The notes beneath the pieces are model-generated. The model was not told where the DNA came from and made no database searches. It was given only the letters and a program-made list of their open reading frames with translations. From NCBI GenBank assembly GCA_008477525.1, contig SPDT01000005.1, forward strand, positions 2,790,001 through 2,854,000: 64,000 nt of DNA. Direction: 5' to 3'. Below are positions 1 to 12,000 of the stretch, piece after piece. Source of the DNA: Hypomyces perniciosus (lineage: Eukaryota; Ascomycota; Sordariomycetes; Hypocreales; Hypocreaceae). A program made the translations under genes and the position numbers. Position 1 is the stretch's first letter, and each line of letters opens with the position of its first letter.

Positions 1-3000
1 AGGAGTTAAACCTGGGGTAAAACTTTTGCACACCGTCTGCCTGCGCGAATTTGGTGAGCTGTGCTAGATGGTCTTGCACAAAGTCCAGCAGATGCTCCTC
101 AGATGATGCCCCGGGGCTATGGCTATCTAGGTCTACGCAAAACGGTGTCACAGTCAGAGTCGGCACGCTCGCGGCAGTCAAGTCGAGAGTCTGTGCCCCG
201 TCTGCGGAAGAAAGGGACCGCGAAGCATGGTTCAGGCCGAACGTGGGTTGAGAGCGCTTCGTGAAATGCCCTAGCGTCCTTGCATAGGCAAGGATGATGG
301 CAGCTGAGGTGCGTGCATTGCTCTTGGTCCGCGAAAGCGCGTCGATGGTGCTCTGTGGGACGACGGAAGAATAGCTGACTTTGAAGTGCGGGCCCAGCGG
401 AGACTTGTATGTGGATGCTGATAATGCATCACTCTCAGCACCCACGTGCAGGACAGTATTTTGGGCGTGTGACAGGTGATGTTTCCAGTACGAGTCCTCG
501 GCATCGGGCTGCCTGATGTCTCTGATTTGATGAACCACGTGTTCGAAAGGCGCACGAGTCTGCAGCACCTTGCCAAAGGCCAAGAGCTCATTGAAGTCAT
601 TCTCAATCATCTTGATACTCCATGCGTCGTACAGCGCGTGGTGGACTCGGAGCACAACTGCTTTCCCGTCCAAAGCTTCCAGGAATGAGAGACGAGCCGG
701 GGGCTCCCTCAAGTCTGATGGCTTGCCATTTTCCTCGCCGACGTACTCGTCGATCAAAGCTTGGATGGGCTTTGACAAGTCTCGGAAAACCGCAAAGCGT
801 CCTTCTCCCGTCCATTGCTCGCTTAAAGTGACTTGGACCAGTCCTGTGGCATTGCCTGTCCAGACGAACGTGGTCCGGAGAGCTTCGTGAACTCGGCAAA
901 GCTCAGTCCAGCAGCTCGCCGTTTTCTGTGCGTCGAGAGAATCATCAACCACCCGGTACACCCATGGAGCCTCAAAGAACCTCTTGCCGTTGTATAACCA
1001 TTGCTCCAAGTGCGCACGCTGGCCTGCGAGGACTGGCAGGACAGATTTGACGAGGTCCTTTGGCAGTCCGAGGTCCTTGGCCACTAACCCCTTCAGCTCT
1101 TCCTCTTGGGTCAACAACTGTTGTCTCGGTTCCTGTACTACAATCTTTTGAGTCGAGGTTGTACTCTTGACGATGTCATGGACGCTGGCGCCTTTGATTA
1201 TCTCAAAGATGCTCACACTCATTCCCATCTGCTTCCTCAGGAGCCTTGACAGGCGAATGGCCAAGATCGAGTCAAGGCCCACGTTGACCAGCCTCGTGTT
1301 GTAGCCGATATCCTTGCCTCTACACCTTGTGCCGAGCACCGTCTTAATCACTTCCAAAACAGCATCGGCTGTTGAAGTCAGGCCGTCCAGCTCTAAATGA
1401 TTGACCGTCTCGTTTGTGGCTCTTTCGTTTAGGGCCGAGTTCTTCTTTCCCACCGTTTCCATGTGGCTGATGTCAAGTGCCGACCTTTGCAGTTCATGTG
1501 AGACGACGCATCTCACCGCAGTCTCCAGTCGGCTTCCTAAACTTTCCACCTCCTTTGTGATCATCTTGGCTCTCAGCTTGCCGTGAAGGATGTTGTTCTT
1601 GATCTGGAAGCTGACAATCAGAGGGTAATCGTCATACGCCGGTCCATCATCAGAGTCTCCCTCGACGCTTTGGGTCTGGGTCTGAGCAGGCCTGAACAAC
1701 GGTTGTGTTGAGCCGTCGCTGTCAGTTTCTGCGGAGGCGATGACACCATCAAACACGAACAGACTTTGGAAAAGACTTGCGGGGACATGTTCCTGGTCCC
1801 GACTTGACGATCTCCACAACGTCTGGATCTCCCTCAGAGATGCCATTGCATCCGCCCCCCTCGCATCGTCACTCAGCTTCTGCACCCGGGCCAAAGCCTC
1901 TGCAACGTTGACGGCGATCCCCTGGTCCGCCAGTTTGACCCGCATGGGCACTGTGTTGATGGTGGGGCCAACTATGACAGCGTCATCCTCAGCGTCAAAC
2001 CCGCCACCAGTCGAGACAACCTCGCCGTAGACGACATCAGCTTGTCCGTAGAGAGACTCGCAGAGTACTTTCACCCAGGCCAGCTGAAGCGCCGCCTTGG
2101 TCGTCACGCTGAGTGCCCTGCATCTTGATTGCAGAAGCGACAGCTCTTGTTCGCCCAATGCAAAATGGAAGGCGGATGACGCCTGAAGTGAGTCGCCAGG
2201 GAAATCGAGTGGCGTATAGCTGTAGTCTTGAACCAGGTTGGCCCAGAATGCCACTGACGCCCTTTGCGCCAAGGCAACTGTCCTTGCAAAGGGGCTGAAC
2301 AGATGCCTTGCAGCTTCTTCGCTATCTTGATCATGGCCTTGAAGACGCCTGCGGTAGTTCTCGCCCAGGATACGCCACACGGCCTGAATCGAAGTCGCGT
2401 CGTACAGAGCATGGTGAATCCTCAGCTGTACCCTGCCGGGCAGATCCGACTTCACTGCCTCCCAATTGACAAGATCGCTCTGTTCAGTAGGTGACACAAC
2501 ACCAACCCATGGTGCTTCGTCATCCTGGGTGAAAATGAAGCGGGTCCTCAATATCTCACAGGCCTGTACTGTATCCCTGACAGCGGCGAAGAAGTTGTCG
2601 AGGCTGGGAGTGTCTGCTCTGAGGGCGTGTTCGGACAATTGGATGGCGTGGATGTAGGTGTAAGCCTTGCCCGCAATGGCCAGCGATGCACTGAGCATGC
2701 CCTCCTGAAGCGGTGTCGCGACGAACATGAGGTCCTTGGCCAGTCGCTCCAGAGTCTTGTCGTACATCTCTTTGTCGTTTATGCCGTTGTGGGCGTTGTC
2801 ACATCTAGCTTCTCGATCTTGCCTCCTGCTGCCATTGACAGTGGTACTGGTCCTGCTCTTCGCTTCCTGGACAAGTTTTGCGGCGCCTTGGATGGTTCGA
2901 GCCTTGATGACTGCATCAGGGGTGAGCTTGATGTTCTCCGACTTGTTGATAAGCTTGACGAATGGAAGAACGGTGATGGAATCGAGACCCATCTGGTACA

Positions 3001-3090
3001 GCGAAGTCGTTTTGGTCTTGTCCGATATGTCAGACGGCTTCAGATGGAGGAGGCGGCAAACGGTTGTCTGTATGCAGGCCAAGGCCTCTT
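1..3090 (-). other. NRPS terminal T4-C4-T5-C5 repeat (partial)
   Basis: Two T-C didomains without an A domain. T4 has MGLDSI near 2975 and C4 covers about 2740-1500 with HHALYDA near 2410. T5 has VGLDSI near 1275 and C5 covers about 1050-1 with HHALYDA near 630. This repeated tail is the hallmark separating ferrichrome synthetases from ordinary NRPSs. C5 in this position is thought to cyclise and release the hexapeptide. Roughly 100 C-terminal residues are expected beyond base 1. Confidence 0.85.
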
Positions 3091-6000
3091 GATATCCCCC
3101 ATCTGCAAAACCTGGTTCTGGTTCAAAGTCGTTGGGGGTGTGATGGCCGTTAGGAGCAACGGCGTTCGCGTCATGGTGTACCGGCACAAAATGCTCGACT
3201 CTCGCGTTCTTGTCAGCAGAACTGCACACGACCTTCTCAAACAACCGGCCAACATCATTCAGCTGTGACTCGGTCAGGGCCCCAGCCGACGAAAGCGTCA
3301 AGACAATCTTGCCATCTGCATGCAGATCGACGTCAATGGCCATAGCCATGTCGCTCTTGCTCCGGGTATGTAGAGTACTCATTCGCCCAGGTTCCGGCTC
3401 GCCATTCGTCGCCACGTCCGCGGGGACAAGGTTGATGCTAAGCAGACTGTCGAACAGCTTATCCTCAGATCCAGCCCACCGCTGTACCTTCTCCACACTG
3501 GCGAGCGGCATTGTGCCCTGGCAGGCACCAATGTGGGCCTCATGGACTCTCTGGGCAAGCTCGGGTAAAGTCTCGCTCCCTCTTTGGAGGCTGAGTGTCT
3601 GGACCAGGGTGTTGAGGCATGGCCCGACAAAATCGTCCACGCCGTCGGCGACGTGGTTAAGTAGGGGCCGGAGTGACATGACAAAGCCGTAGACGACTGA
3701 TGTCTGTCGAGTAAGTTGAGCTAGACAGAGGGCGGTCGCCAGCTGGAAAGCAGAAGAGACTGATATCGACACACCGGATTGTTGAGACTGAGCCTGCAGC
3801 TTGGCTTTGAGCTGGGAAGTTGTGCAGGCAAGGCACAGAGTCGAACGAACCATGGTGCCATGTTTGTTGTTGTCCCTGTCGGCCCCGACACGACACGGCC
3901 GTACACCACGCAACCTTGCCTGCCACAAGCGTCCCGTGGATGCTATTTGCGCATCCGAGAGGTAGCAGTAACCAGAGATGTTCGTCAGCACATTGAGACT
4001 CTTGTTGACTGAAGCAGAAATGGGGTCTTGTCTGTCGTAGCCCTGCTCCAACCTCTTCCTGAGCACGTCAATAGCCACACCGTCGAACAAGGCGTGATGT
4101 ATCTTCAACGAGACGACAGTCTCGCCAGAATCCTCTGCCTCTCGAACTTGCAGTCTGATTGGTGGTCGTACGTTCATTTGGGCCACTATGTCCGCCGGAT
4201 CTCCTCGGCCATTGAATGGCGAGAAAGGAGGCGACCGGAGAACAGCCTGGAAGATCCGACCATCGTCCTCCCGTTGAACGAAACAGGTCCTCAGCATGGC
4301 CTCGGATGCGACAGCTAGCTCGGCTGCCTTCTTCCATCTGGCGACATCCGTGCCGCGGGAAAGCCGGTAGTGGAACTGCGCCACGTATGGGACGTCGACT
4401 GCTGCTCTGTCCTCATCACCATCACTATTGGCGCTCAGCCACACCAGGGACCGAGCGACAAGGGCGGATTGTAGAGGCAGGCAGGGCAGGACGGCTTCGA
4501 TCTGCAAATTGCCGAGACCGACGGGAACTGGGCCAAGATCCGCTGTACTGAGCGCCTTGACCTCTTGCAGCCTGTCTGTCATCTGCTGATGGGGGGACAT
4601 GGATGAGGACGTGCTGCTCGTCAGGGCACTACTGTCCAAGTCTCGGTCGGCCAATCGAGCTGTGGATCCTACCGTGCACGAGGACGATAGGATGTCGGCC
4701 ATATTAAGCTTGGAAAAGCCTCGTTTTCTCAAGAGAGACACCAGATGAACAGCCGAGAGACTGTCGATGCCCAGGCGATGAATGCTGCTTGTCGCTGTGG
4801 CGTTGATTTTGCTGCCCACAGCCTCCTCCACAGCCGCGACGACCACGGACTCTCTGGCATCCAAAGCGTAACCTGGACCCGCGGCGGCAGTGAGCGCATG
4901 CCCGTCTCGACCTTGTTGACCTTGAGAAGCGAAAAAGTCATGCGCCAGCTTGGCCAGGAGCTTAGTATCTACCTTGCCCGACGCGGCCAGGTAGGGGATC
5001 CTCGAGACCCAGAGCATTGTGGGCACCATGAAGGCCGGGAGCCCAGCCTCACATTTCTGCTCGACCCTCTCCAGTAACGACGTTAACGCCTGGCCTTGGT
5101 TCTGGAGTAGCTCAACCTCGGCGTCAGTCTCCCCCTTCAGGAGACTCCCTGCTTTACGGGCCACAAAGCCCAACAGCTGCTGCTGCTGGTTCGAGTTGTC
5201 ATTGCCACTGGCGGCAACGGTGGCGGCAAAGTCTAGGTCACCCTCGTCGGCCGCAACTTCCTTCAGGAACGACACGACCTCGTCGAGCTCGAGCCTCTGA
5301 CCCCGGATCTTGGCCTGCTGGTCAAGCCTGCCCAGGAACTCGAGGGTGCCATCGTGCATCATCCTCATCATGTCGCCTGTTCTGTACATTCTCTTGTCGC
5401 CGTCTCCCAACAACGAGGTAGTCCGGAAGCTCTTGGCGTTCTCGATAGGTCTGTCCAGATAGCCCATGGCCACCTGCGGACCAGCGATGCAGAGCTCGCC
5501 CGGCTGTCCTCTCCTGGCAATGACTTGTTCATCACCAGTGCCGGGACACAACAGCAGAGCCTCGAGCCCCTGGAGTGGCAAACCGAGATTGCGAGCGTTG
5601 GAGTCGCGGTTCACGGCGTGGCCTAGGCAGCCAATTGTGACCTCCGTCGGCCCATAGAAGTTGAAAAGGACAACTTGTTGTTGTTGTCCCTCTTGGTCAG
5701 CCGAATCACACCCCTTCGACCACGTGTCCAGAAGCTCGCTCGACGCCTTTTCTCCACCAGTCGTCACCACCCTGACCGAGGGCACGTCTTCAGGCCGCAG
5801 TCTCAGTTGAGTCAATACAGAGGGCACAGAACCGAAGTGCGTGATGCCCAGCTCGTTGATGACTTGCTGCAGGCTGCCGAGAATGGCTGTACGGTCCTTG
5901 CCGATGACGACACGGTGGCCCAGGTACCAGGGCACAAAGAGCTGCGTGAGGTGGGGGTCGAAAGCCCGGGACGTGAGGTTGAGATACTTGCCGGCGCCCC

Positions 6001-9000
6001 CTAGGCTGGCCGTGGCGGGCGAGGACTCGATAATGCGGGTGCTGAACGAGGCAATGAAGTGGCATAAGTTGCTGTTGGACACGCGTACGCCCTTAGGACA
6101 GCCCGTCGAACCCGATGTGTAGAGAAGGTAGCCACCGTGGCCGGCTTCAAGCTGTCTCTGAGACACGGACCAAGACAGCATTACGTCGACATCATCGTCA
6201 CCATCCGGGATCAGCAAAGCCGGCGGATCACTGTCGAGGTTCAAGTCCAGGTCCCCGGCGAGCTCCTCCGTGGTGATGATGAGCTTTGCTTTGGCGTCAC
6301 GGACGAGGAATCGCTTCCGAGCCGGGGGCAGATCCTCGTCCACGGGAAGGTACACGCAGCCAGCCCGGAAGATGGCCAGGGTTGCCGCGAGCGACTTTAT
6401 GTCCCTGCCCATATACATAGCAACGATGTCATCGGCCTGGAGACGGGCCTCGTGAGATACTAGCCTGGAGGCGATGGCATTGGTGAGCATGTTCAGCTGG
6501 GCGTATGTGACGGTCTTGGTGACTATTTCGTCTTCGTCCCCATCCAACTCTTGAAAAATGAGTTCCTCGGCTGCGATCCATTCGGGATGCTCGGACGCAT
6601 GCAGGGAGATTCTTTCAGTTGGGTCGACTGCGCGGACCTCGTCGGCAGTAGCCTCGCCACTGATAGATATGAGACTGCGGCCCATTCTATTTTGAAGCCG
6701 GTTAAGAGGGAGCTGGGGCGACTCCACCATGACCCGGGCCTGGTCGATGATCTGATCCAACATGAGTTCCAGCTGCGCCTGCGAGAGGCGGCGCCCGTCA
6801 CCGGTGAGCTCCATAGCCCCGTCGACCTCGAAGATGTTTAAGGCAAGGGGATGCTCCACATTAAGCGACAGTGCCGGCTCTACTTCCCGGAACATTTGTT
6901 GAACGGTATTGTTTTCGGCGTCTTCGGCGCTTTCCGGGGCCGGGTGGTAGACAAAGAGACCCGGAAAGGGGGCGTTATTGCTCCCGCTGCCTTGGTTGAG
7001 CATCTTCTTGATGTCCACGGGGTGCAGGCTATGCGTGCTTCGGAAGAGGCTGGACGAGTCGCGGGCCATGTCGCTCCAGAGCTCCTCGGCCGAAGGGGCA
7101 TCTGCGCGGACAATCACGGGAAGAGTGGCCATCGCAGGGCCCATGACGCGGGCGAGGTCTGGATGCAGAATCCTTTGCGAGACGGTTTGGCCAAACACGA
7201 CGGCCTTGAGCTCCAGGTATGACGCCAGAACGCACCCAAATGCGGACTGGAACAATGTCGGGAGAGAGGGTGACCCAAACGCAGACGTGAGGAATGAAGG
7301 AGGGATCGCCTTTCTTGAGAGGAGGATCCTCTGTGGCTGCTTTTGTCGGGATTGTGTCAGGTTGGGGAAGGGGGCGTTCAGGACGCCTGCTGTCTTCCTG
7401 AGGTCGGCTAGACGACTGTTCCACAAGGAGGCGGCCTCGTCTCTCTGGGAAGCGGTGGGCAGCAGACCCAGCTCCATGCCCCTCTCGAGTTGTACCACGC
7501 CGTCATAGCCATCTCCGGCTTGCTTCTGGTAAAGCTTTGCAACGGTGTCGAGGAGGATTTCTGACGACACACTGTCGTAGAGCGCGTGATGCATACTCAG
7601 CATCACCTTGCCGTCTCCCTGGGCAAATGTGACAGACCAAGGGGGCTGGCTTGTTGTTGTCGGCGCCAATTCCACCTGTAGCTTCTCGGCCCACCTGGCT
7701 AGATCTTGGTCTTCGTCACTATATAGCCAAGTCCAGCGCACCGTTGGCTCGTCTCGGACCAGCTGAAGGATCGTGGACTGGATCCCTTGTTGACGGGCCC
7801 ACGTGACACTATTGTCATGCTCCTCTGTGTGTTCCACGTCCAGCTGTGTCAGAGGAACGAAGATGGTTCGGAGTATGTCGAATTTCCTGGCAGCTGCGGT
7901 CCACGCTTTCTTCAAACGATGGCCATCGATCTCGCCCAGGTGGCTCAAGTCAAACACACGATGCGCCCAGTACGCCCGGGGCTCAAGCATCGTCTCTACG
8001 ATGAGTGATTCCTGCATTGGAGTCGCGGGCAGCACGTACGATGTGTCATGCGGCCGCATGTCGCCGCGCAGCTTCTTGGTCAGCATGTCTTTGGTGAACG
8101 CCACCCATGAATTCTCTGCTGGCGTTTCTTGTGACACCGTGCCGTTGGACTGTGGAAGTATGGCCTTTTGACCCGGCAGCTTGCTGAGAACGACGTCGAC
8201 CAGCTCGCCGAGAAATTGGCACCGCATGAGGTCGAGAACCCCAACCGCGCACTGCAGCTGCCGTCTCAGCGACCACGCCAGCTTGGTGACCTGCAGAGAG
8301 CTGAAGCCCAGGCCGGCCAAGCTATCTCCCGGAGAGAGGGGCTCGACTGCCATCTTGAAGTTGTCGGCGATGGTCTGAAGAACAGGAAGCTGTTCCTCGG
8401 TCCATTGCAATTTCGTCTGCTGACCATTGCCAGTGGATTGCTTGGAGCTATCCCTTCCAGCCAGGACATTCAGATCCGACCCCTTGTAGATCTCCTGCAG
8501 GGCCTTGCGGTCGACCTTGTTAGACGCGGTCCTCGGCATCGTCGTGTCCAGGACGACGACGTGTCCGGGGACCATGTACGTAGGCAGCACGTCCCTAGCC
8601 CTCTGGAAGACCTGCGCCCTGATCTTGTCCGTGTCAATAATGTCTTTCTTGACAGAGACAAATGTGACGACGACTTTGTTGTTGCTGTCAGTGTTAGCCC
8701 CCGGGCGCAGGAGATACAATGTCTCGACGTGCTCGACGGCCGCCTCCTCGTCCTTGACGCTCGCACAGGCCGCACTGATCTCGCTCAGCTCGATGCGGAT
8801 GCCGGTGATCTTGACCAGGTCGTCGTTCCTGCCGAGGAACTCGAAGCCGTGGTCGTTGAGACGCACCATATCTCCCGTTAGGTAGATACGCTCGTCGATA
8901 CCGGGGCCTCCCTGGATGAAAGCCTTGGCCGTCTTGGCCTCGTTACCGAGATAGCCCTTGGCTACCTGCGCGCCACCCAGGGCCAGCTCGCCGACTCCAT

Positions 9001-12000
9001 ATCGCGGGACGAGCTCCCAGCGCTTCTGCTTGTCTTGTGGTATCTCAACCTCGCGGACGACGTAAGACGTGCAGTGGTTCAAGGGGAATCCTACGTTGGC
9101 AGCCTTGGCCCGATCCCTGCTCTTGCCGTAGAACCGCCTCAGAGTGGACACGACCGCGTTCTCGGCCGGCCCGTATGTGTTGTACGCGCGGGTGGTGATT
9201 CCAGGCGTCGCCCAGGCTTCGGCGACGTCTTCTGTTAGCTTCTCGCCTATGAAGGTCACGTACTGCAGAGTTGACCCCCTGATCTCGTCGACATCGATGC
9301 TCGCGCCAAACGACGGTGTGAGGTGAGCGTGTGTGGGGCGGGATTTCCAGATAAACTCGACAAACGTGCCCAGCACCAGCTCTCTTGTACCGCTGATGAC
9401 GCTGCCCGCTAGGCCCCAGGTGTAGAAGAGGTCCTGCACAAAGACGTCGAAGCTGTATGCCGACAGCTGCAGTGTGCGTACCTGCTCGGTCTTCTCATCG
9501 TGCTCAACTTGGATCTGCAGGTCGCGCATGGCCTGTGCCGCGGCGCTGTGTTGGATCATGACGCCCTTTGGCTCACCTGTGGTGCCCGAGGTCCACAGGA
9601 GATAGGCCAGATCCTGCCCACTGAGATCGTGTGAAGTTAAGACGCCGTGGCGCGGATCGGCTCTCACTGACGTCTTCTGATTCGCGTACTGGTCGATAAG
9701 AATTACGCGCACACCCTCCAGACTCTCGTGGGCAAGGCAGGGCTCGACCAGAGGTAGCGACTCCGTGGTGGTCAGTAATACCTTGCTCTGTGTCCTGGCG
9801 ATCAGCGAGGTCCGTCTCTGCACGGGCGACGTCTCGTCAATAGGACACCAGGCCGAGCCAGCTTTCAAGATAGCCAAGACGGCGACGTAGAGTTCGACGC
9901 TTCGTTGCAAACAGATGGGGATGATGTCTACGTCTTCCTCGCGCAGGGTTTTTGCTAGGCCATTGGCCCTGGCGTCAAGCTCTGCATAGCTCAACTCGGC
10001 TGGAGGCGAGTCTAGTGAAGTGTAGAAGCTTAGGGCCAGAAGGTCAGGGGTTGACGCAGCTTGGTTCTCGAACTGGGAGTGTAGAAGCTCAACTCGATCC
10101 TGGCTCTGCTGATTTTCTTCTTCCTTCTTTTTAGTTGGAACCGGAATCGTCCCTTCTGCAGACAGCAAGCTCCTAGGCAGACGTGCTGGTAGCTCCTGGA
10201 CCATGTCGTCCGGGTGTGAACCAAGCATGGTTTCCGTAAGTGCTGCAAATTGCTTTACGATGCATGTCGCCGAGAGCTCTGAGAGGGCATCCTCGCGGTA
10301 CGTGAGCTTGAACGTCATATTGTTGAACTGCCCATTCCGGTCTGGGGAGTGAGGATCTGTCGGAAAGACCTCGGCAAAGATAGCAAAATCGTAACGTATG
10401 GCAGGATTCCGGATTTCGGTCCAGAGGACAGGGACAGTCTCCCCATGGCCGTGTTCAGGCTTAGGATCCGGCGGATGATATGCTTGCAGGGCCAAGGCAG
10501 TGTTGTATGGCAGCGTCTTGAAGATGCCAAAGGATGTGTGCCGGTGGCTTTGCGCAAACCTCGAGTGATCTGTAAGGCTGCCGACAAGCTGACTGATAGT
10601 CTGGATCTCGGGCAGGGCAACCCGACAGGGCGCCACGGAGAAGGTGGGCGCATGTGCGGAGAGATGATGGCCGGATATGACGCTTCCGAACGTTATGTCT
10701 CCCGTGTCTGCCTCAGAGAATAAATGCAGGAGCAGAGACCAGGACGCCTGGAGGATTGACAAGGGGGACGCACCCAGGGCCCTACTCTTGTCCTCCAGGA
10801 CCTGCCACGGCAGGTCACTCGCGTATTGGACCATTCCATGTTCACAGTCTGTACCAGCAGCAGATGACTTGACATTGTTACCGCTTAACGCACCAAAACT
10901 TTCGGTTTCCCAGCCTTTCAGCGACTCTCGCCACAGCTTGTCCGTCTCGGGGTCCACGTGCGAGGCCCACTCCAATACCACCTCGTAGATGCCCTGTCTC
11001 GGGAGAGGTTCCAGACCAGCATACCGCCTGGCTATGTCGCTCATGAGCACCTCGAGTGAGGCACCATCGCAGATGCAGTGGGCAACGCTGATGACCAAGA
11101 GACCAGCGCTACTAGAGTCGGACTTGGATTCCGAGTCCGGCTCAATGACCTGTATGTGGTACAGCCTCTGCGAATCGAGAGTAATGTTCTCCTCAGCCAA
11201 GTCGAGCCATACTTTCGCATCAACAGCAACACGACTTGCACTTGCTCTCCTGCGTACGACCCGACTCGCGTTGTTGGCCAATCGATGCCATGCCTCAGGC
11301 GCCAGGATGACCTGGGCAAAGGGTGACAGGGAATCGTCACATGGAAGCATTGCACATCGATAGATGGCCTGTTCGGAGACGACCATCTCGACGGCTTCCT
11401 TAAGCGCCTCAGCCGAGACGTCAGGCTTGAGTCTCAAGACAGTATGGCTAATGTAGTTGCGCCTATCCATAGCGAAGCTCACGGCCAGCTGGCTCTGTGT
11501 GCATGTTGCGGGCAGAACCATCTCGATGTCGGCCTCGCTGGTGAGATTGAGCTTGTCGAGTGCCTCCGACACGTATCTGGAGGAGAAGTCGGCGAGTTGG
11601 CTTCGTATGTCGGCTTCCTTGGCGTCTAGCTTGGCCGAGCCATCGACATTTCGCATCGAGGGGAAGAAGACGGAGCGGACGCTGGCTCCCGAGTCGAGAA
11701 GCAGGGCCAGTGATGGCTGCAGACGCGCATGCTGATGTTGATGTGCTGTAGATCCAGAGCTGGGCCATTGCTTCCTCATATCGCGCAAAAGTCTCATTGC
11801 GCGGAGACTGTCCATGCCAACCTCGGCGAGTGGCGTGGTGGCCGTGATTGTAATCTTGGTAGTGGCGGAGCTATCACTGAGAATGCCGGACACGATAGAG
11901 AGGAGCTCTTCTTCCAGCTTCGCGTCTTCGGGGTCCGACAGGGGTCCGACATGCTCGGTGGTTTCGTCCTGAGTAGGCTCTGATCGCCGCGGTTGATGGT

